Source of the DNA: Lunularia cruciata
Taxonomy: Eukaryota > Streptophyta > Marchantiopsida > Lunulariales > Lunulariaceae
Length of the DNA: 64,000 bases
NCBI GenBank assembly: GCA_948567375.1
Contig: OX419758.1
Span: 49,605,001-49,669,000, forward strand
Reading direction: 5' to 3'
The translations under genes were made by a program, and so were the position numbers. This document shows positions 20,131 to 32,600 of this stretch, in pieces. Every line of letters begins with the position of its first letter. Position 1 is the stretch's first letter. The notes under the pieces were generated by a model. The model ran no database searches. It was not told where the DNA came from and saw only the letters and a list, made by a program, of their open reading frames with translations.

Positions 20131-21975
20131 CCACTTGGACACTAGTTAGCCTATGCCTATCGAGACAATTCAAGCACATGTTGGGGGTGATGGACCAAGT
20201 GGACAAGGTATTCTTGGGATGAAGCCAATGGCTACTAGGGAGAGTGGTCTACTTGGAGTCCATCCATGTGAGCATGGGCTATTTGGATTGCACCCTTGGT
20301 TTACTTGGGATGCAGCTAGACAACCTATGGAGCTTGCAACCAAAGTAGAGGGAGTTTTTCACATTGAGGTTGGGACCTCTAATGCTTGGAGGCATGACAC
20401 TATTGCTCCCAAGGGCCCAATGTAGCAGCCAATCAGCACATCTTCTACTCCTACTACATTTACAGCGGATACTTGGGAGCTAGGTCTTGGACTCAAGCTT
20501 ACTGGAGAGAAAAGACAAAGAGTTTGGAGGTTCTTGAGGAGCTACACAAGTTGTTTTGCCTTCAGTATGAAGGATTTGGGTGCTTTGAAAGGACTTCATA
20601 TTTGGATTGAGCTGACTAGCAATACACCAATTTTTTGATGTCCTTATCGATATAGTGATATAGAGAGGACATTGATTTAGAGCCAAAGTAGTGACCTTTT
20701 TGAGGTTGGTTTGGTAGAGATTTCACATGGAGAGTATGCATCAACAAAAATGATGCCAGCCAAGAAGGATATGCATGGCAATTACACAGAGAGGTGGATG
20801 TGTGGAGATTATTGTCCTATTAACCAATAGGGTAGGGCTGATTGGTATGCCATGCCTACATTGGAGGAGATCTTTGATGTGATTGGGCACGCAAAGATCT
20901 TTAGTCCTTTAGATCTTTGATCAAGATATCATCAGTTGCCAATCAAGGAGGAGGATAAGTCCAAGGTAGAATTCTGGGCTATTGATCCTCACAGTAAGGA
21001 TGTGTTATATTAGTGGAGGTTCTTATCATTTGGGTTAAAAAATGCTCCTGCCGAGTTCCAGAGGATCATGGACAAGATCCTAGCGGGATTAGATTTTGCT
21101 CAATGTTATATTGATGACATATTGGTCTATAGTACTATTGTGGAGGAACATGAGAGACAATAGTTGGAGATGTTTGAGATGTTGAGATCTCATGGACTCA
21201 AATTTACATCTTGGGAAGTGTAGGTTCTTCCATGAGCAGGTTGAGTATTTGGGTCACACTATCTACCCGAAGGACTCAATGTTCAGCAGACCAAGGTGGA
21301 AGCTATTGCATGTATTCCTTGGCCTACGGACGTGAGCAAAGTGCAAGCATTCCTTGGGTTGGCAAACTTCTATCATCATTATGTTAGAGGATTTAGTGCC
21401 ATTGCCAAGGCCTTGATGAAGTTGACCAAGCTCACACAAGAGTGGTGTTGGAGAGATGAGCAGTAGAGAGCTTTTGTAGAGCTCAAGGAGAGGTTAACAT
21501 CTACTCCTATTTTGAGAAGACCAATCAAAGGATGACCATTTTAGGTTCACACTGATTGGAGTATGTTGGGGCTTGGAGCAGTGCTCACCCAATATGATGA
21601 TGAGGGGATGGAGTTTGTGGTGGCCTATGCTAGTCGCTCCAACAATTCAGCGGAGGCAAAGTATTTTTCATATGAGGATGAATGCTTTCTAGCAATTTGG
21701 TCAATAGCACATTTCATATGTTACCTATTTGGTAGCCCCTTTACTCTCATCATTGATCATCAGCCACTAAAGTGGTTGATGGAGTTTGATAATCTTTCAA
21801 GGAAGCTTGCACGATGGGCTCTATTTTTACAAGAGTATGATTTCATGGTTATTTATAGACCTAGAGTGGTGAACCGTGATGCAGATGGGTTGAGTAAAAA
21901 CCCATGTCTTAGCCAACAGGATCATACCGGAGCACGTTGGCATGGTGAGACAAATGAGGAAATGGTGCCAGGTTG
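20131..21975 (+). pseudogene. A1 reverse transcriptase and RNase H
   Basis: After a linker (GVHP-EHGL-GLHPW), the RT core runs from about 20560. It includes WYAMPTLEEIFD, SRYHQLPI, SFGLKNAPAEFQRIMD and the active-site YIDDILVYS (about 21108-21134), then QAFLGLANFY. RNase H follows: HTDWSMLGLGAVLTQYDDEG, YASRSNNSAEAKY, FTLIIDHQPLKWL and NRDADGLS (21540-21905). The 150-codon run from 21563 is the longest intact piece. TGA stops at 20918-20920 and 21533-21535 also occur at the matching A2 codons. Confidence 0.85.
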
Positions 21976-22142
21976 GCATGCATTTGCCTTTTGTGTATAT
22001 TTTTTGAGGCTTTGATGGCATCTCTCTCAGTGCATATAGGAGGAGTTATTGAGGTCACATATCCATAGAGTGGAGATAGTGGTACAATTCAGCAAGACAT
22101 TCATGATGATGTCTTAATGGTGGACTATCTTTGCACTAGTGT

Positions 22143-22568
22143 TGTAACAATATGAAGTTTAGCGACAAAGTTAGTCGAGCTAACGAAGTAGCACATAAGA
22201 CAAAGTAGCCTAGAATATTCTGGAAGTATCTAGAAAGCTTCTTGGGAAGCTTCCCGGCTAGCTTAGCTTGCACCTCAAGTAAGTAGCTTCTAGAAGGAAG
22301 CTTCTAGAAGCTTCCAACTAGCTTAGTTTGCACGTCAAGTAGGCAGCTTCTAGAAGGAAGCTTCTTGAGAAGCTTCCTAGTTAATTTGGCTTGCACTCTA
22401 AGAAAGCGGCTTGAAAAAGCTTCTTGAGAAGCTTCTCAAGGGCCTTGTATGCTACTTATAAATACCAAAGCCAAAGTTCATGCTAAGCATTCGGGGTTTT
22501 CCCTCATTCAAGTGTTCCAATGTGAGTTTCCATTCTCCTATTTCTCTCCTCGGATTCAGTCTTTTACA
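22143..22568 (+). mobile_element. Solo LTR of family B inserted in A1
   Basis: 426 bp, TGTAACAATATGAAG to TTTTACA, plus orientation. Perfect 5-bp target duplication AGTGT at 22138-22142 and 22569-22573. A solo LTR forms by recombination between the two LTRs of a full element. It carries TATAAATA (22457-22464), a perfect four-unit HSE GAAgcTTCtaGAAgcTTC (22297-22314) and a three-unit HSE (22213-22225). Confidence 0.95.
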
Positions 22569-22573
22569 AGTGT

Positions 22574-23640
22574 TGTGGGTGGCATAGTTGGTGCCAAGGA
22601 GAAAGATCGTGTCCTTTAGTAAGCTAAGCGGTTCAGATTGGAGGGCATGCAACTTTTGTGTGTATGGGAGGATGGTAGAATGAGAGTAGTACCAATTCCA
22701 TCTTAGAGACTACAGTTAGTCCGTCATGCTCATGAGAAGCTAGGACATTTTGGAGTAAAGCGTACATATAGCTTACTCCAGAGTCATTATTGGTGGTACA
22801 GTATGCAAACTGATGTACAGCAGTTTGTTGCTAGTGTGTGGTTTGTGACCAAGTTAGAGCATCATTCAATGCTCCTACGCCATAGTTACACCCTATACCT
22901 ATCATGGGATTGGGCTACTTTTGGAGTTTAGACTTTGTTGGACCTTTACCGTTGATTGTGAGACATCATCCAAATGTTTTGGTGATGGTGGAGCACTTCT
23001 CCAAGTGGATTGAGTCGGTAGCACTTCTTGACAAGGCTAGTGAAGGGATAGCTTACTTGTTCTTGGATTGGGTTCTTAGTCATTTTGATGCACATGTTGA
23101 GGTTTTGACTAATCAAGATACATAGTTCTTGGGAGAGTTTCATGTCTTGTGTGACAAGGCTTTGATTGATCATCATACTACCTCACAAGATTACCCTAAG
23201 GCATATGGCTTAGCAAAGAGAGTGGTTCAGATAGTGAAGAGAGGATTGCAAAAGTATGGTTTGTAGAGAGGCCACTTGGGAGATTGGTATCTCCTGTTAC
23301 CTTGGTTTATCTATAATTACCTATGTTGGCCATGGGCTATCGGTTCAGCCGGCAAGCCTCCTTAGCACCCTTCTCTCCTAAATTTCTACTCTATGAACGA
23401 GATCCAAATTTACCTATAGCCATTCATTGAGATGCTATTGTAGTGTTGGACTTGGATAATCTAGATGTATGGATGAGCGCATGTTCTCAACGGGCAGAGA
23501 TCTTTTAGAGAGTGATGTTGATTGCCTTTGAGAACTTGGCAATTGCTCAACATAGGAATACCTTACATTATGCTACTATTTGGGGAGGAGGTTATAGACC
23601 CTCAATCCATCAATTTCATCTAGGTGACTATGTATATCTA
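22574..23640 (+). pseudogene. A1 integrase (HHCC and DDE core)
   Basis: Zinc-binding part HAHEKLGHFGVKRT, then YWWYSMQTDVQQFV and, one frame over, CVVCDQV (22835-22855). Core: WSLDFVGPLPL (catalytic Asp at 22931-22933), VLVMVEHFSKWIE, VLTNQDT and YPKAYGLAKRVVQIVK. By comparison with integrases, the second catalytic Asp is Asn and the third residue, normally Glu, is Lys. TAG (23123-23125) and other stops occur. This region is absent from A2. Confidence 0.8.
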
Positions 23641-23655
23641 CAATAGACAACACCA

Positions 23656-23990
23656 ATGACACTTGATATTTTGACATGCCACACTATTTTGAGAGTGCAC
23701 GAGGTTTTGCCATCCAGAGTCCTTGTGTTGGAAGGACGTGATTGTGTTTTCTGGAAGGATCATGTGCGCAATTGTGCGCCATGCCACCTCCTAAACATTG
23801 ATGGTACTATGAATCCAAGCTTGGCACTTGTACGTGTAGGCTTGAGGTGTATGTTATGTGGCTCTTTTGGTGGAGTTGCTATTATATTAGTGTGTGATAG
23901 TTGTTTGAGAGGATGACATATGGCATGTATGACTCCTCCCCTCATGGTAGTTCCTTAGGGACAATGGTTATGTCCTAGATGTACTTGACC
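23656..23990 (+). pseudogene. A1 C-terminal PHD finger
   Basis: After a basic stretch (VLPSRVLVLEGRD, then CAPCHLLNIDGTM), a C4HC3 pattern lies in one frame: Cys 23848, Cys 23857, Cys 23893, Cys 23902, His 23917, Cys 23926, Cys 23971, Cys 23980. Spacing is C-x2-C-x11-C-x2-C-x4-H-x2-C-x14-C-x2-C, with CDSC, ACMTPP, VP and WLCPRC context. This is a classic PHD finger, a fold that reads histone H3 tail states. Two stops interrupt it: TGA at 23914-23916 (where Trp is usual) and TAG at 23956-23958. It sits where B1 has a chromodomain. Confidence 0.85.
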
Positions 23991-24044
23991 TATAGCCAAT
24001 TCATCCTTTATATGGTGTAGATTGCAAACATGCGACTAATGATG

Positions 24045-25022
24045 GAGCTTGATAGCACCCAAACTCTTGATCTTTTGCCCACCATAGGGTATACCATATA
24101 CTTGGAGTAGATGGCTATCTAGAGTTAGAGGGATCTAACTACCATCTAGGGGAGCAATTGTGGCACTTTAGAGTCCATGTATGACTTGTGTGTGAGTTGT
24201 GCTTCTATAGTATGTGATTTTGACAGCGATGTATGTTGTGTAGCAGTGTATATGCATGACAGCTGTCACACCATTTGATGGGGCTCAATAGCACCCGGCC
24301 TCTTAATCTTTGCCCACCATAGCGTATATCACATACTTGGAGTAGATGGCTATATGGAGTTAGAGGAGCCTAATTGCTAGCTAGGAGGTGATTGTAATAC
24401 TTTAGAGTTTATGTATGAGTTTTGTATGGATTATGCTTCTATATTGTATGATGTTGACAATGATGTATGTAGTAATATATATGTGCCCGACAACTATCAC
24501 AACATTTGCAATGCCCAAGCTTGTTGCTTAGATGCTAGAGTGATAGTCTTGGCGGTGAAAGTTATAATAGTAGTTGCTTAGAGACTACTTAGAAATGGCC
24601 AGATTTTGTATTAGGGCTATTGATCATATTGTGGTACCCATTGTTACTTGCACCATCAGATGTGCCATCAGTGGCGCCATTAGGGTTAGAGATCTATGTT
24701 GAGCAGAGGAGTATACCTTCAAAGTGTAGCTCCTTAGAACTCACTTCTCTGATGTTGAGCCTTTGAGATCCTAGCTATAATGGATAGAGGCCAACAAGCA
24801 TCACTAGGAGTCTGTTAACTAGATTGTGTGTAACTTGGTTGTAATCAAGGCCTTGTGGTTGGCAAACCATAGAGTTGAAGATTGATTTCTAATACGAGTT
24901 GAGTGTGAATTGATTATTGTGGTACTTTAGAGTTTATGTATGACTTTTGCATGAGTTGTGCATCTATAATGTAGGAGGTTTACAATGATATATGTTATGT
25001 AGCAATGTATATATGCACAACA
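24045..25022 (+). repeat. A1 3' end: blocks W-X, W-X, Y, X
   Basis: A W-X unit (AGCACCC ... GGGGAGCAATTG, then X) occurs twice, at about 24045-24263 and 24278-24492. Y follows (24495-24916), then a final X (24917-25022) ending TATATATGCACAACA. The first X ends in the perfect palindrome TGACAGCTGTCA (24257-24268), joining an X end to a Y start. A2 has a single W-X, then Y and X. Confidence 0.7.
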
Positions 25023-26559
25023 AAATTATTAATGATGAAGAACCACTCACTCAATGGAGGATGTTTTAATTAGTATATTGTATATTTTGACCTTACCTTT
25101 GCACAACAATTCCATTTGCATAATCATAAAAAAATCTTTACTAATTAATTAAAAACTTATTATTCAAAAAAAATTCATATCTATTTGATAAATATGATGA
25201 TTTTATTGTTCTTAAATCCCAAGATGAAGCATACAACTAAATTTGACCATTGATTATAATGTATCAATATACTCAAGTTCATCCATTTACATAAAGTCTT
25301 GTATTTGTTATTTAGTAATATTGTGCCTTCCATCATTTTAAATTATCTTTTTATTAGAATTTTGTTTGAGCTTGAGATTCCACTTCTCCGTACTAAATTT
25401 TCTTCTATTTGGTAGGATGACCAACTTCCAAATTCCATTATTTTGACGAGAATCGAATTCCTCTCCTACGGCTTTCCGTTTAGGTATATACAAGAAGAAA
25501 TGTTTCTTTATAGAAAGCGAATTCAAATGGGATTTGTTCTAGCGTGTTTAGAGAAAAATATTCATCTTTAAGGATGAAGTATTTCCTAGGAGAAGTATTG
25601 AAGGAATTGATGGATCGATTAGAGTCCCTTTGTCCTTTTACAAATATTCAAGCTAATGTTGGCAAATGTGCATGTGACTTGATGATGAGAGAATGGTATT
25701 ATCTCTTGATTTGGATTCATGTTTGATCATCTCCAATAGTTTATACTAATGAGGTCGAATAGTGTCCGATGATGGAATGAGGTCATTCTCAAGTATGGGA
25801 AACTGCGGTTCCTTGAACTTTCTTCCAATCTGAATCTAACGTTATTTTAAGAAAAGCTAAAAGAATTGTTTCCTCCTTCTCTTCCTCCTCTTGAACGTCT
25901 TATAGTATAAAAATAATGGAGATATAAAAGATGGGAATGAAATATATAATGTAGTTGACATTTAAAGTACCATATTGGGTACTAATGGGATTGTAGAACT
26001 CATGCGATGATTTGCTACGGGTCTAACCTCCATTTCACCGGATTTTAAACTATAGATAGGTAACAAAGAATTCAAAATCTTCAAAATCGAATGTACACAT
26101 AACATAAATCTTTAGAAAAAGACACTTCTTAATCGAAGAACAACCGATATGTTAGCTACAAGAATGAAATCTCGGGAGAGAACCAAGTTTGGACTAGAAA
26201 AGAGGGCTAACTTGAGACTTAATCTCGAGTTAAACATAAATAAGAGAGAGCTTATGGGTTGTCGCTTTGCTCGAGTGTATTACCACTTTAGTATCAAAAA
26301 TTCTAGTTGTACGAATGGATTAGGAATTACAACCACCCCAAATGACCTGCAAAAAATTAGAACACAACCTTCACAAGACAAGAATACACGACAGAGACTT
26401 TATTCACTAAGGACAGGTTCGGTGGCAGGTGACATTGTGAGGATTCTGTGCAGTGGACAAGTACCCGTAAAGATGAATGATGGGACTACACGGCTGTATA
26501 GTGAGCATATGGAACTCTGAATTTGGATGCTATGGCTGCCATGCGCATAAGCTCCATTG
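25023..26559. other. AT-rich sequence, unassigned open frame at 26149-26520
   Basis: 25023-26100 is AT-rich with no recognisable gene. A 123-codon plus-strand frame at 26149-26520 (starts MLATRMKSRERTKFGLEK, ends RLYSEHMEL) has no family I recognise. The flanks show no clear promoter or splice signals, so it may be chance. Confidence 0.3.
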
Positions 26560-26818
26560 TTCTTTCATCGCTGTCAGTGGTAAGAAACCAGATATTGACC
26601 CATCCCCGCATTCTTTTCCGTCATGCGGTAAGGCAGATTTCTCATATAGACTCTGTTGGGGCTTAGCCCTACTTTATCTATTTTTCTCTCCCTTGTACGG
26701 CTTGATGGGGTCTCCCCATCCTTCGTTTTTTCTACGCGGTCGCCTGCTTCTCTCTCTCTTTCATCGCTGTCAGTGGTAAGAAACTAGATATTGACCCCAT
26801 CTCCGCATTCTTTTCCGT
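26560..26818. repeat. Short dispersed element, copy 2, between ~62-bp direct repeats
   Basis: The element core (26638-26748: TTTCTCATATAGACTCTG, TTGGGGCTTAGCCC, CTTGTACGGCTTGATGGGG, CTACGCGGTCGCCT) lies between two copies of a ~62-bp sequence, TCTTTCATCGCTGTCAGTGG through CCGCATTCTTTTCCGT, at 26561-26621 and 26757-26818. The flanking copies differ by about two substitutions and one indel. Confidence 0.8.
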
Positions 26819-27778
26819 TGTTGAGAGCGAGCTGATGCCTGTGAATCTTGAGGGATTGATATTCGGGAGTGGATATCTGTTGAAATGCACCAGCGAATTT
26901 GTTTGCGTCTCTTGAGTTCACTTTTTTATACCAGATCAGTCTTGTTGCAAATCATGCCATTGGAAATTTCTATCTGAACTCGTTTTCAATTCGTCCTGGA
27001 TTTTATGTTTGGCTACTCTTAGCTGGGGGAGCAGTGAGAAATTAATCTCCTGAGATGAATTTTCAGTCTGTTTTCTGCTGATTATACCTGGGTATTCATG
27101 GTCCAACCTCTGCTCCGTTTCCCGCTGATAGTTCATCCACCGACGTTGTTTCGCATGATTTCGCATGAATTGTCATTCTTTGCAATTCATTTGTCAGCTG
27201 GTCATTCTCGATTTGTCACGCAGATTACGGCTGCTATGTACCCCGTGAACCCTTCAAGGATTTCATGATTGCTGTCAACCTACTCCTGGCTAGCCTCCAT
27301 TTTCGTATCTCGAAATTGCTGGTCTTGGTTTTCATCAGCTCTGTCCTTTCCTACCTGGTCTTCATATGACGCGTTGGGGGAGTAAACTTCTTGGCCCTTT
27401 TCATGCTCGTCCTTGCGGTCTCCTTCTTTTCACTCTGGATCCCCCTGTGGAATTGTGCCCATTTGCTTGTGCACAAAAACAATGACTCTTTCCACATTCC
27501 AGCGGGGCCATTCAGACTGAGGTGTTTTGACTGAAAACCTACATCTGTACGTTTGGCAAATTGTCAAGAGATTAATTGGGTATGTGGAAGTTTGTACATT
27601 AAGATAGTTGATTCTTTTGAAAATCTTCACAGGGTTTTATGTCACATGGTTTAGTATAATCTAAGGTCAGAGTGGTTATGTTATCTTTAATTAGGGTTGC
27701 AGAACTGCTTGGAGAGGAGATACATTGAGATTCAAAAGTTTTCTCAACATTCGTCCGGTACAGTTACAGACAGCATTC
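26819..27778. other. No recognisable feature; upstream region of the dehydratase gene
   Basis: No long frame or recognised repeat. This holds the presumed promoter of the gene starting at 27779, but no TATA box can be assigned with confidence. Confidence 0.4.
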
Positions 27779-29615
27779 ATGAGTGGATCCAGCGAAACGA
27801 GCGCCGCAAGTCAAGGTCTGCTACACTTCCCTGAACTCCTCTCAGTTGAACGCCGAATCGTCTGCTCTGAAATCACCAATGTCTTGGCCAGACGTCAATG
27901 TCCTTTTCGTAGGTCGTGTATTTTAAGTCCTTAGTGACCTTGAAGGGACCCTGATTCCATGCGTGAACGACGTATTGGGCACTCTCAATCACACAATCAC
28001 TCTCAATTCTGTTTGGACTATCCATGGAGAAACAAAAGCTTGTTTCTGATGTATGTTTCGACCTACTAAGACAATCTTATTCGACAGACATTAGCTGCTT
28101 GCTTGAACTAATTTCTGGCATCCAATGCACTTGATATGCTGCAAACTGCAGATGTTGGAGCTGATTTATCTTTAACGAAAAAGACATGTGTGCCCTGCTC
28201 AACTAAAGAGCTCAGACCGATGACTGCAGAAGCGGCCCAGTGTTTGTTGACACAGGTAATTAACCTTCAAGAAGGCTTTGTACTTTGTTAGTAGGCACGC
28301 ATCTCCAAGCATATTGGAGATGCATGTCAAGTTCAGTTTTGAATGTACTGAAGAACAGCAATAAATGCAACCTTCACTGCCACACTCCTACAACCGTTAT
28401 TTTATGATACTAACATCATAGAAGCCATTCTCAGCATGTCGACCAATAGGTTTCGTTGAGTTGAGTTGATGACCAATAGCGTGGATGACCCTCTCACCTT
28501 ACAACTTGTGCAATGCTTTATCAACCAGATTCCAGATTGGGAACTCCTAGAGCTTGATGGGAAGCTTCAACTGCAGAGAAACTATAGATCGAAGAACTTT
28601 TTGAAAGGACTTGAATTCTTCAAGTGCATCGCCGACGTGGCAGAAGCCGAAGGTAAGCACTACAATTAACTCTAAATAGTACTGGCAGGGCTTATCTCGC
28701 ATCCTTCTCGAAAGCTGGCTGCCTTATATAAATGAGTCTTTCTAGTCTTAGCGCTAAATTAATTATCAACCAGATGAAGCCACTTCCTGAGGTCTCAAGA
28801 TCATCACACCTCTTATCCAGCCTTCATCAATCTGTAAATGCTGCATTGCAGGGAAACGAATCAGGGTTATTCTGCTTATGGCAAGAAACAGTCTTTGCAT
28901 TATGTTGTAGATTCCGAAGGTGAAACTGGGCGAAGTTACAGCGTCAAGGCAGATCCTAAATGGGAAGATCCGTGACGTGAGCATTCGTTGCAGATACAGA
29001 CACCTGATATAACAGAACCAGAACATTTGTTGTTCTCTTTGAGCTACGTAGCTGGTGCTACACGATCTACGTGGAAGTAATTTATAACATGTTTCGGATG
29101 ATTGTACAGGGCATCATCCTGATCTGCATCTTGTTGGCTGGAACAACTTGAGCGTAAACATCTGGACGCATTCAGTAGGTTCGTTCTTTCCTGAAGCACT
29201 TCTCTTCTCTCTCCTTTACATAGCATCTCTGCCAACAAGAATAGCCGAATGAGGATCTTGCATGTGATCCACATGAGACTCTGGGTGTGAAGAGATAGCC
29301 GTATTATCTGTGAGACTGTCATATGGCCGTTCCGAAGAATGTAAACTGATCATTATTTGCCAAATTTGACCTGTGGCAACTGCACAACAAACTTTTACTT
29401 CATTTGCGTAGTCAGTTAGGATTTTACTTCGGCAAAGAAGGTCGAATCCAAAGCTCTGAAGCATTGAACTTGACACACATCTGAGACCTGTCCACTTGAG
29501 CTGTGCAGGAGGTTTGACCGAGAATGACTTCATACTCGCAGCTAAAATCAGCGAACTTGATTGCAAAGAGCTCTTAAGGAAAATTCCTCCAAAACCTACT
29601 GCTGTCACTATCTGA
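27779..29615 (+). CDS. Pterin-4a-carbinolamine dehydratase (PCD/DCoH), five exons
   Basis: Predicted exons: 27779-27908 (alternative donor after 27917), 28152-28255, 28529-28652, 29110-29178 and 29509-29615. Introns are GT-AG, phases agree, and the product is about 177 residues. The core starts SLTKKTCVPCS, then IPDWELLE, LQRNYRSKNFLKGLEFF and a C-terminal LTENDFILAAKI. Exons 3-5 give E-A-E-G-HHP then x6-W-x9-H-x8-D, the complete active PCD signature. The enzyme dehydrates 4a-hydroxy-pterins to recycle the cofactor of aromatic amino acid hydroxylases. The ~60-residue N-terminus, Ser/Arg-rich with few acids, may be an organelle transit peptide. The start is the first in-frame ATG after an upstream stop at 27692. 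It appears intact; exon 1 is the least certain part. Confidence 0.9.
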
Positions 29616-32600
29616 TTTTCTCGTAGCCCATCTGAAGATTCTGTGTCACCTCCTGAGGCCTTCACATACATTGAAGGAACGACAAGATTGTTAAAGGGTA
29701 AGTTCTGATGGCTTTGAAAATGCATCGAGCAGTGAAGAGGAGAACTGTAAAACGTGGAGTTTTTCCTCCAGCCATTACTTCTGAGGTTCTTCAGGTTGTC
29801 CAGTTTTCTTCGTACGATTGGTAACCATCTTTAGCATAACTCGGCCAAAAACATGAACACCTTAGCAGAAAACAACCCTGTAAAGTTTTAACCGGCTAGT
29901 CGAGATATGTCTGTACATGAAACGCAGAGCTTTGAGGACAAGTCGGACCGGTAGGTAAAGACAAGTTCTAACGCGTCGGTCAGGCAACATCTTTGTTTAC
30001 ATCTAAGAACGGATATACCAATGTCACCAACAACGCATTTCTACCACAATGCGAAGAACATGTTTAGTAGGCTTTGTCGACAAGCTCATTAGGTCCACCG
30101 TTTTTAATGAATCATGTTTGGTATCTATGTCAAGTAGCAAATGATTCTGACCATATTTCTACAAGATATATGGTTTAACCTCAAGAAACTCCTAGTTTCT
30201 TAAAGATCACAGCAATTTTTACTCCAGCTTTTTCTGTATCAGCCACTTTGAGGTGGGGTTTGAGTTTGTCTACGATGTCCAAAAGTACTGGTCATTTTTC
30301 TTGCTCATTCCACTCTACGGTCTCTTACGAACTACCAGTTCTACATGATCTTCTATCCGTCACGCAAGGCATCGAGTTCTCATATTTGTGAATGATGAAA
30401 GCGGTTTAAGCTTCTCCCAACATAAATTCCATCATGATAATCAATGTACTTACCTGAGTCGTTCGCAATAATTGGTCGCATTTTGATCCTCGTATTCACC
30501 GATCTCTACATTCCAACCGAGAGAATGGGGGTCACACGCGTCTCCTCATTTCGCCAAGTATACTAATCGCTGGAGCTTGAGTGTATCTCTGTCGATACGT
30601 TATAAAGTTGTGAGGTTAGGATTATTGATGGTTCTATTAGAAACACAGATTGGTGATGACATGTTATGTCCGTCTAGTAACCAGCCCTCTCCATTCTGCA
30701 CAACAGGAATCGCTCTCTTAGCATCAAGAAGAATCTAGACAAGGAACCATTCGAGCCGGTACACCTGAAAATATATCCAAAGCAGAAATAGAACGCGTTT
30801 ATGATGGATGTGGAATTTGGAAGCCGGAAAATAGCAAGTGAGTAGCATACCTCTAATTTCCTACTCCGACCATTCTCTGGTAGACAAAATATGGAAGAAC
30901 AGGATTATGACTCGCATAGACATCCAGAATCTCTGAGAGGAAGTATCACATCTCCCATTCCGATTATTAAACATATCCTGATTCAGAAATGAAACGCTAA
31001 GATAACGGATGTAGAAACCAGGAGACGGGGGTTCCTCAGGGAAACCATACGTCCTTCCAAGCAGGTTAAGTCACACTTGGACAAGCTTCAAAGATTCGAA
31101 TTCTAGAGCATCTTACAACATTCATGTACTCAGAGGCTTCCAACAGCTCGTGATCTACAACCACAATGTTCCTCTTTTCATTTAATTCCTGTCACCTGTG
31201 TGGTCATTCTCACATATAGCACATCACAACTTCTTTCACAGCTCTAACATTGTGCCCGACCCTCAGAATAACCATCGCCTTCATAGAGCTAAGATAAATT
31301 TCCTTTTCTCTTGGATTCTTTCCGATGTTCACTTATTGAATTTCAGATTCTGCCTCACAAACCTCCATCTCACAACACCAGAAAACCACTAGCTCAAACC
31401 TTCAGTCAACTTCATAATCTCCAAGTTCCAGCAATCTTCAGAATATCTGCGGCTCTACAAGGATTAAGAGCTACTCCTTCTCTAATTTGAAATTATGATG
31501 TCTATATTCTCGATTTGACATATCGGCGGTCTTTAAAATTCAGATCATCTCATGACAATATTTGTTCGTGTGTTCACACTTCAACTGAGTGATCGCGATG
31601 TGACAGGAAAAGTCAAATGAATTGCTGACGAAGTCCAAGTCCGAGCGTCTTTATTGCGATGAGGAAACTCATGGCCAGCGACTTCGCGGTAGTTATAGCT
31701 ACGCGCTCTTTGACCACAACAGAACTTCATTATGGCGATGTGGGCCTTCTTTGTTTCATTGAGAAATTTATGTTCGAAACTTGCAAACACTTCTTATCTC
31801 TTGCTTATCATATTTCACACAAAGATGGAAGAAAAGGTAAATTTAGAACTAATAAAAAAGGACAGATGATGCTCACTGTTTTAATATTAGATGTGTTTTG
31901 ACATCTTGATGTTAAAATTTAATTATGCTTTATCCAAATTGAGTGTGATTTTCTTACACTGTTTAAAATATTTGAGTTGGAGTTCGTGTCGTCCTTAACA
32001 GATAAAAGACCACTCCTTTCTTATTTCTTAAAAATATCCCTAATTTGTAAAATAGTAAAAACGACATATATATATATATATATATATATATACTATAAGA
32101 GGATGAGAAGCCCATACACAAGCATAAAACCTACTAGGTAAAATGGAACTAAGCCCAAACTTTTCCATTTTTATATAGAATAAATGGAATGACTTTGATT
32201 CATATTCATTATTATGATTTATTAAGTAAATATTTAATATTTCTCCAGAATTTATATTATTTTATATCTAAGTTATATTATCTTAATAGAATATCTCTTA
32301 AAGTTCTGCTTGAAATTTTAAAACTATTTAGTTTATCAAAGAACCTTAGAATAAGTATTATCTAAATATACCTTGTGAATAGTTCCAATATAAATCATTT
32401 CAGTGTGGAGAAGCGTTCTCTTAATGTATCAAATACACAAAAGTAAAGTAATAAAAACAGATTTCTAAATGGTGTGAAGTGTAATTAAATTTGTACTAGT
32501 TCTTATCTTATCAACATATTCTAGAATTTTGTATGGAAATATTCTTGTGCTCAAATTTAACGATTAAAATTTAATTAATATCTCAGTTTATGGATATATT

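Larger units (their letters stand above)
9869..25022 (+). mobile_element. Family A element A1: methyltransferase-bearing Ty3/gypsy-like retroelement
   Basis: A1 begins TGTCACACCATTTGTAG inside the RT-element remnant and ends TATATATGCACAACA. Domain order is gag, a deleted protease, cytosine-5 methyltransferase, RT, RNase H, integrase, PHD finger and 3' repeats. Two family B insertions (12202-17844 and 22143-22568) interrupt it; about 9.1 kb remains without them. Frames are broken throughout, so it is dead. No target duplication is visible: the left flank ends ACATCT and the right flank starts AAATTA. Comparison with A2 at 44279-52979 defines both ends. Confidence 0.8.

Noticed and set aside
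29216-29725. 169-codon minus-strand frame
   Set aside because: It is antisense to exon 5 and the last intron of the dehydratase gene, which has clear homology on the plus strand.
32066-32092. AT dinucleotide run as a possible regulatory or origin element
   Set aside because: A simple microsatellite; nothing around it supports a function.
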